From Patescibacteria group bacterium (lineage in GTDB: Bacteria > Patescibacteriota > Patescibacteriia > Veblenbacterales > UBA10138): a DNA stretch of 5,550 nt. How positions within the stretch are numbered: the first letter of the stretch is position 1; each line of letters opens with the position of its first letter. Made by a program: the position numbers and the translations under genes. The notes below the pieces were generated by a model. The model did not search any database. It was given only the letters and a program-made list of their open reading frames with translations, and was not told the DNA's origin. The stretch lies in contig DOPF01000031.1 of assembly GCA_003512705.1 (NCBI GenBank), positions 1 to 5,550 of the forward strand, read 5' to 3'. Below are positions 5,388-5,550 of the stretch, one piece after another.

Positions 5388-5550
5388 AGTGGTGACTAAA
5401 GTTTTAACATTGGTGGCGAAGGATAGCTACTCGCCGCGCTGGCGGCAGATCGGGCAAAGCGGACCTGCGAGCGAAGCGGTTATGAAAACAATACACAAGC
5501 CTCGATGCTTGGCATCGGGTACACCGAGAGTTATGTCAACTTGTTGGAAC
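5388..5550 (+). other. Unassigned structured leader or start of a gene cut by the window
   Basis: No gene is secure here. The stretch can form GGCGA/TCGCC (5415-5435), GCCGC/GCGGC (5433-5446, mutually exclusive with the first because bases 5433-5435 are shared) and CTCGATGC/GCATCGGG (5501-5519). Two frames are open to the window edge: one from GTG 5389/5392 that includes ATG 5482, and one from 5427 that includes ATG 5505 (MLGIGYTESYVNLLE). Neither has a Shine-Dalgarno or a recognisable domain. The G+C-rich block 5412-5480 differs from the A+T-rich sequence before it. It could be a 5' leader, a small RNA or the start of a gene. Confidence 0.3.

Noticed and set aside
5503..5519. Resemblance to the conserved GATGCCTTGGCA start of 23S rRNA
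   Set aside because: Only a short GATGC-TTGGCATC stretch matches, it sits in a local hairpin, and the following bases do not continue as 23S rRNA.

Overview
The window looks like an accessory stretch of a small bacterial genome, most likely a Candidate Phyla Radiation (Patescibacteria, Parcubacteria-like) organism. This is inferred from gene content: two very small ArsR-type winged-helix proteins, a winged-helix/nucleotidyltransferase-like regulator, a PP2C-like/transmembrane/beta-propeller protein and a shortened TsaB-like protein, all of types I associate with that group. Most starts also lack a clear Shine-Dalgarno sequence. Translation with the standard bacterial code (TAA, TAG and TGA as stops) explains every gene.

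Left part (1-1199, + strand). Two paralogous winged-helix regulators (134-397 and 842-1102) surround a small acidic protein of unknown function (444-752). Each regulator gene is closely bracketed by near-perfect palindromes at 80-105 and 399-428 (first gene) and at 795-808 and 1110-1127 (second gene). All four share the core ATTCG-NN-CGAAT and have the 12-2-12 symmetry typical of ArsR/SmtB operators. This regulator-operator array is the most interesting signal in the window. Position 1-79 holds a strong hairpin and a short direct repeat.

Middle part (1200-3314, - strand). One long gene encodes a degenerate PP2C-like domain, one membrane helix, a helical segment and a beta-propeller. It converges on the second regulator and diverges from the right-hand operon; a compact intergenic region (3315-3425) holds promoter-like boxes for both directions.

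Right part (3426-5254, + strand). Three tightly packed genes look like an operon: a winged-helix/nucleotidyltransferase-like regulator, a ten-helix EamA/DMT transporter 6 nt downstream, and a TsaB-like protein whose ATG overlaps the transporter stop (TAATG).

Right end (5255-5550). No gene is secure here. The region holds a perfect extended -10 box overlapped by a palindrome, then a GC-rich, hairpin-prone leader that runs off the window. No rRNA, tRNA, CRISPR array or insertion sequence was recognised.
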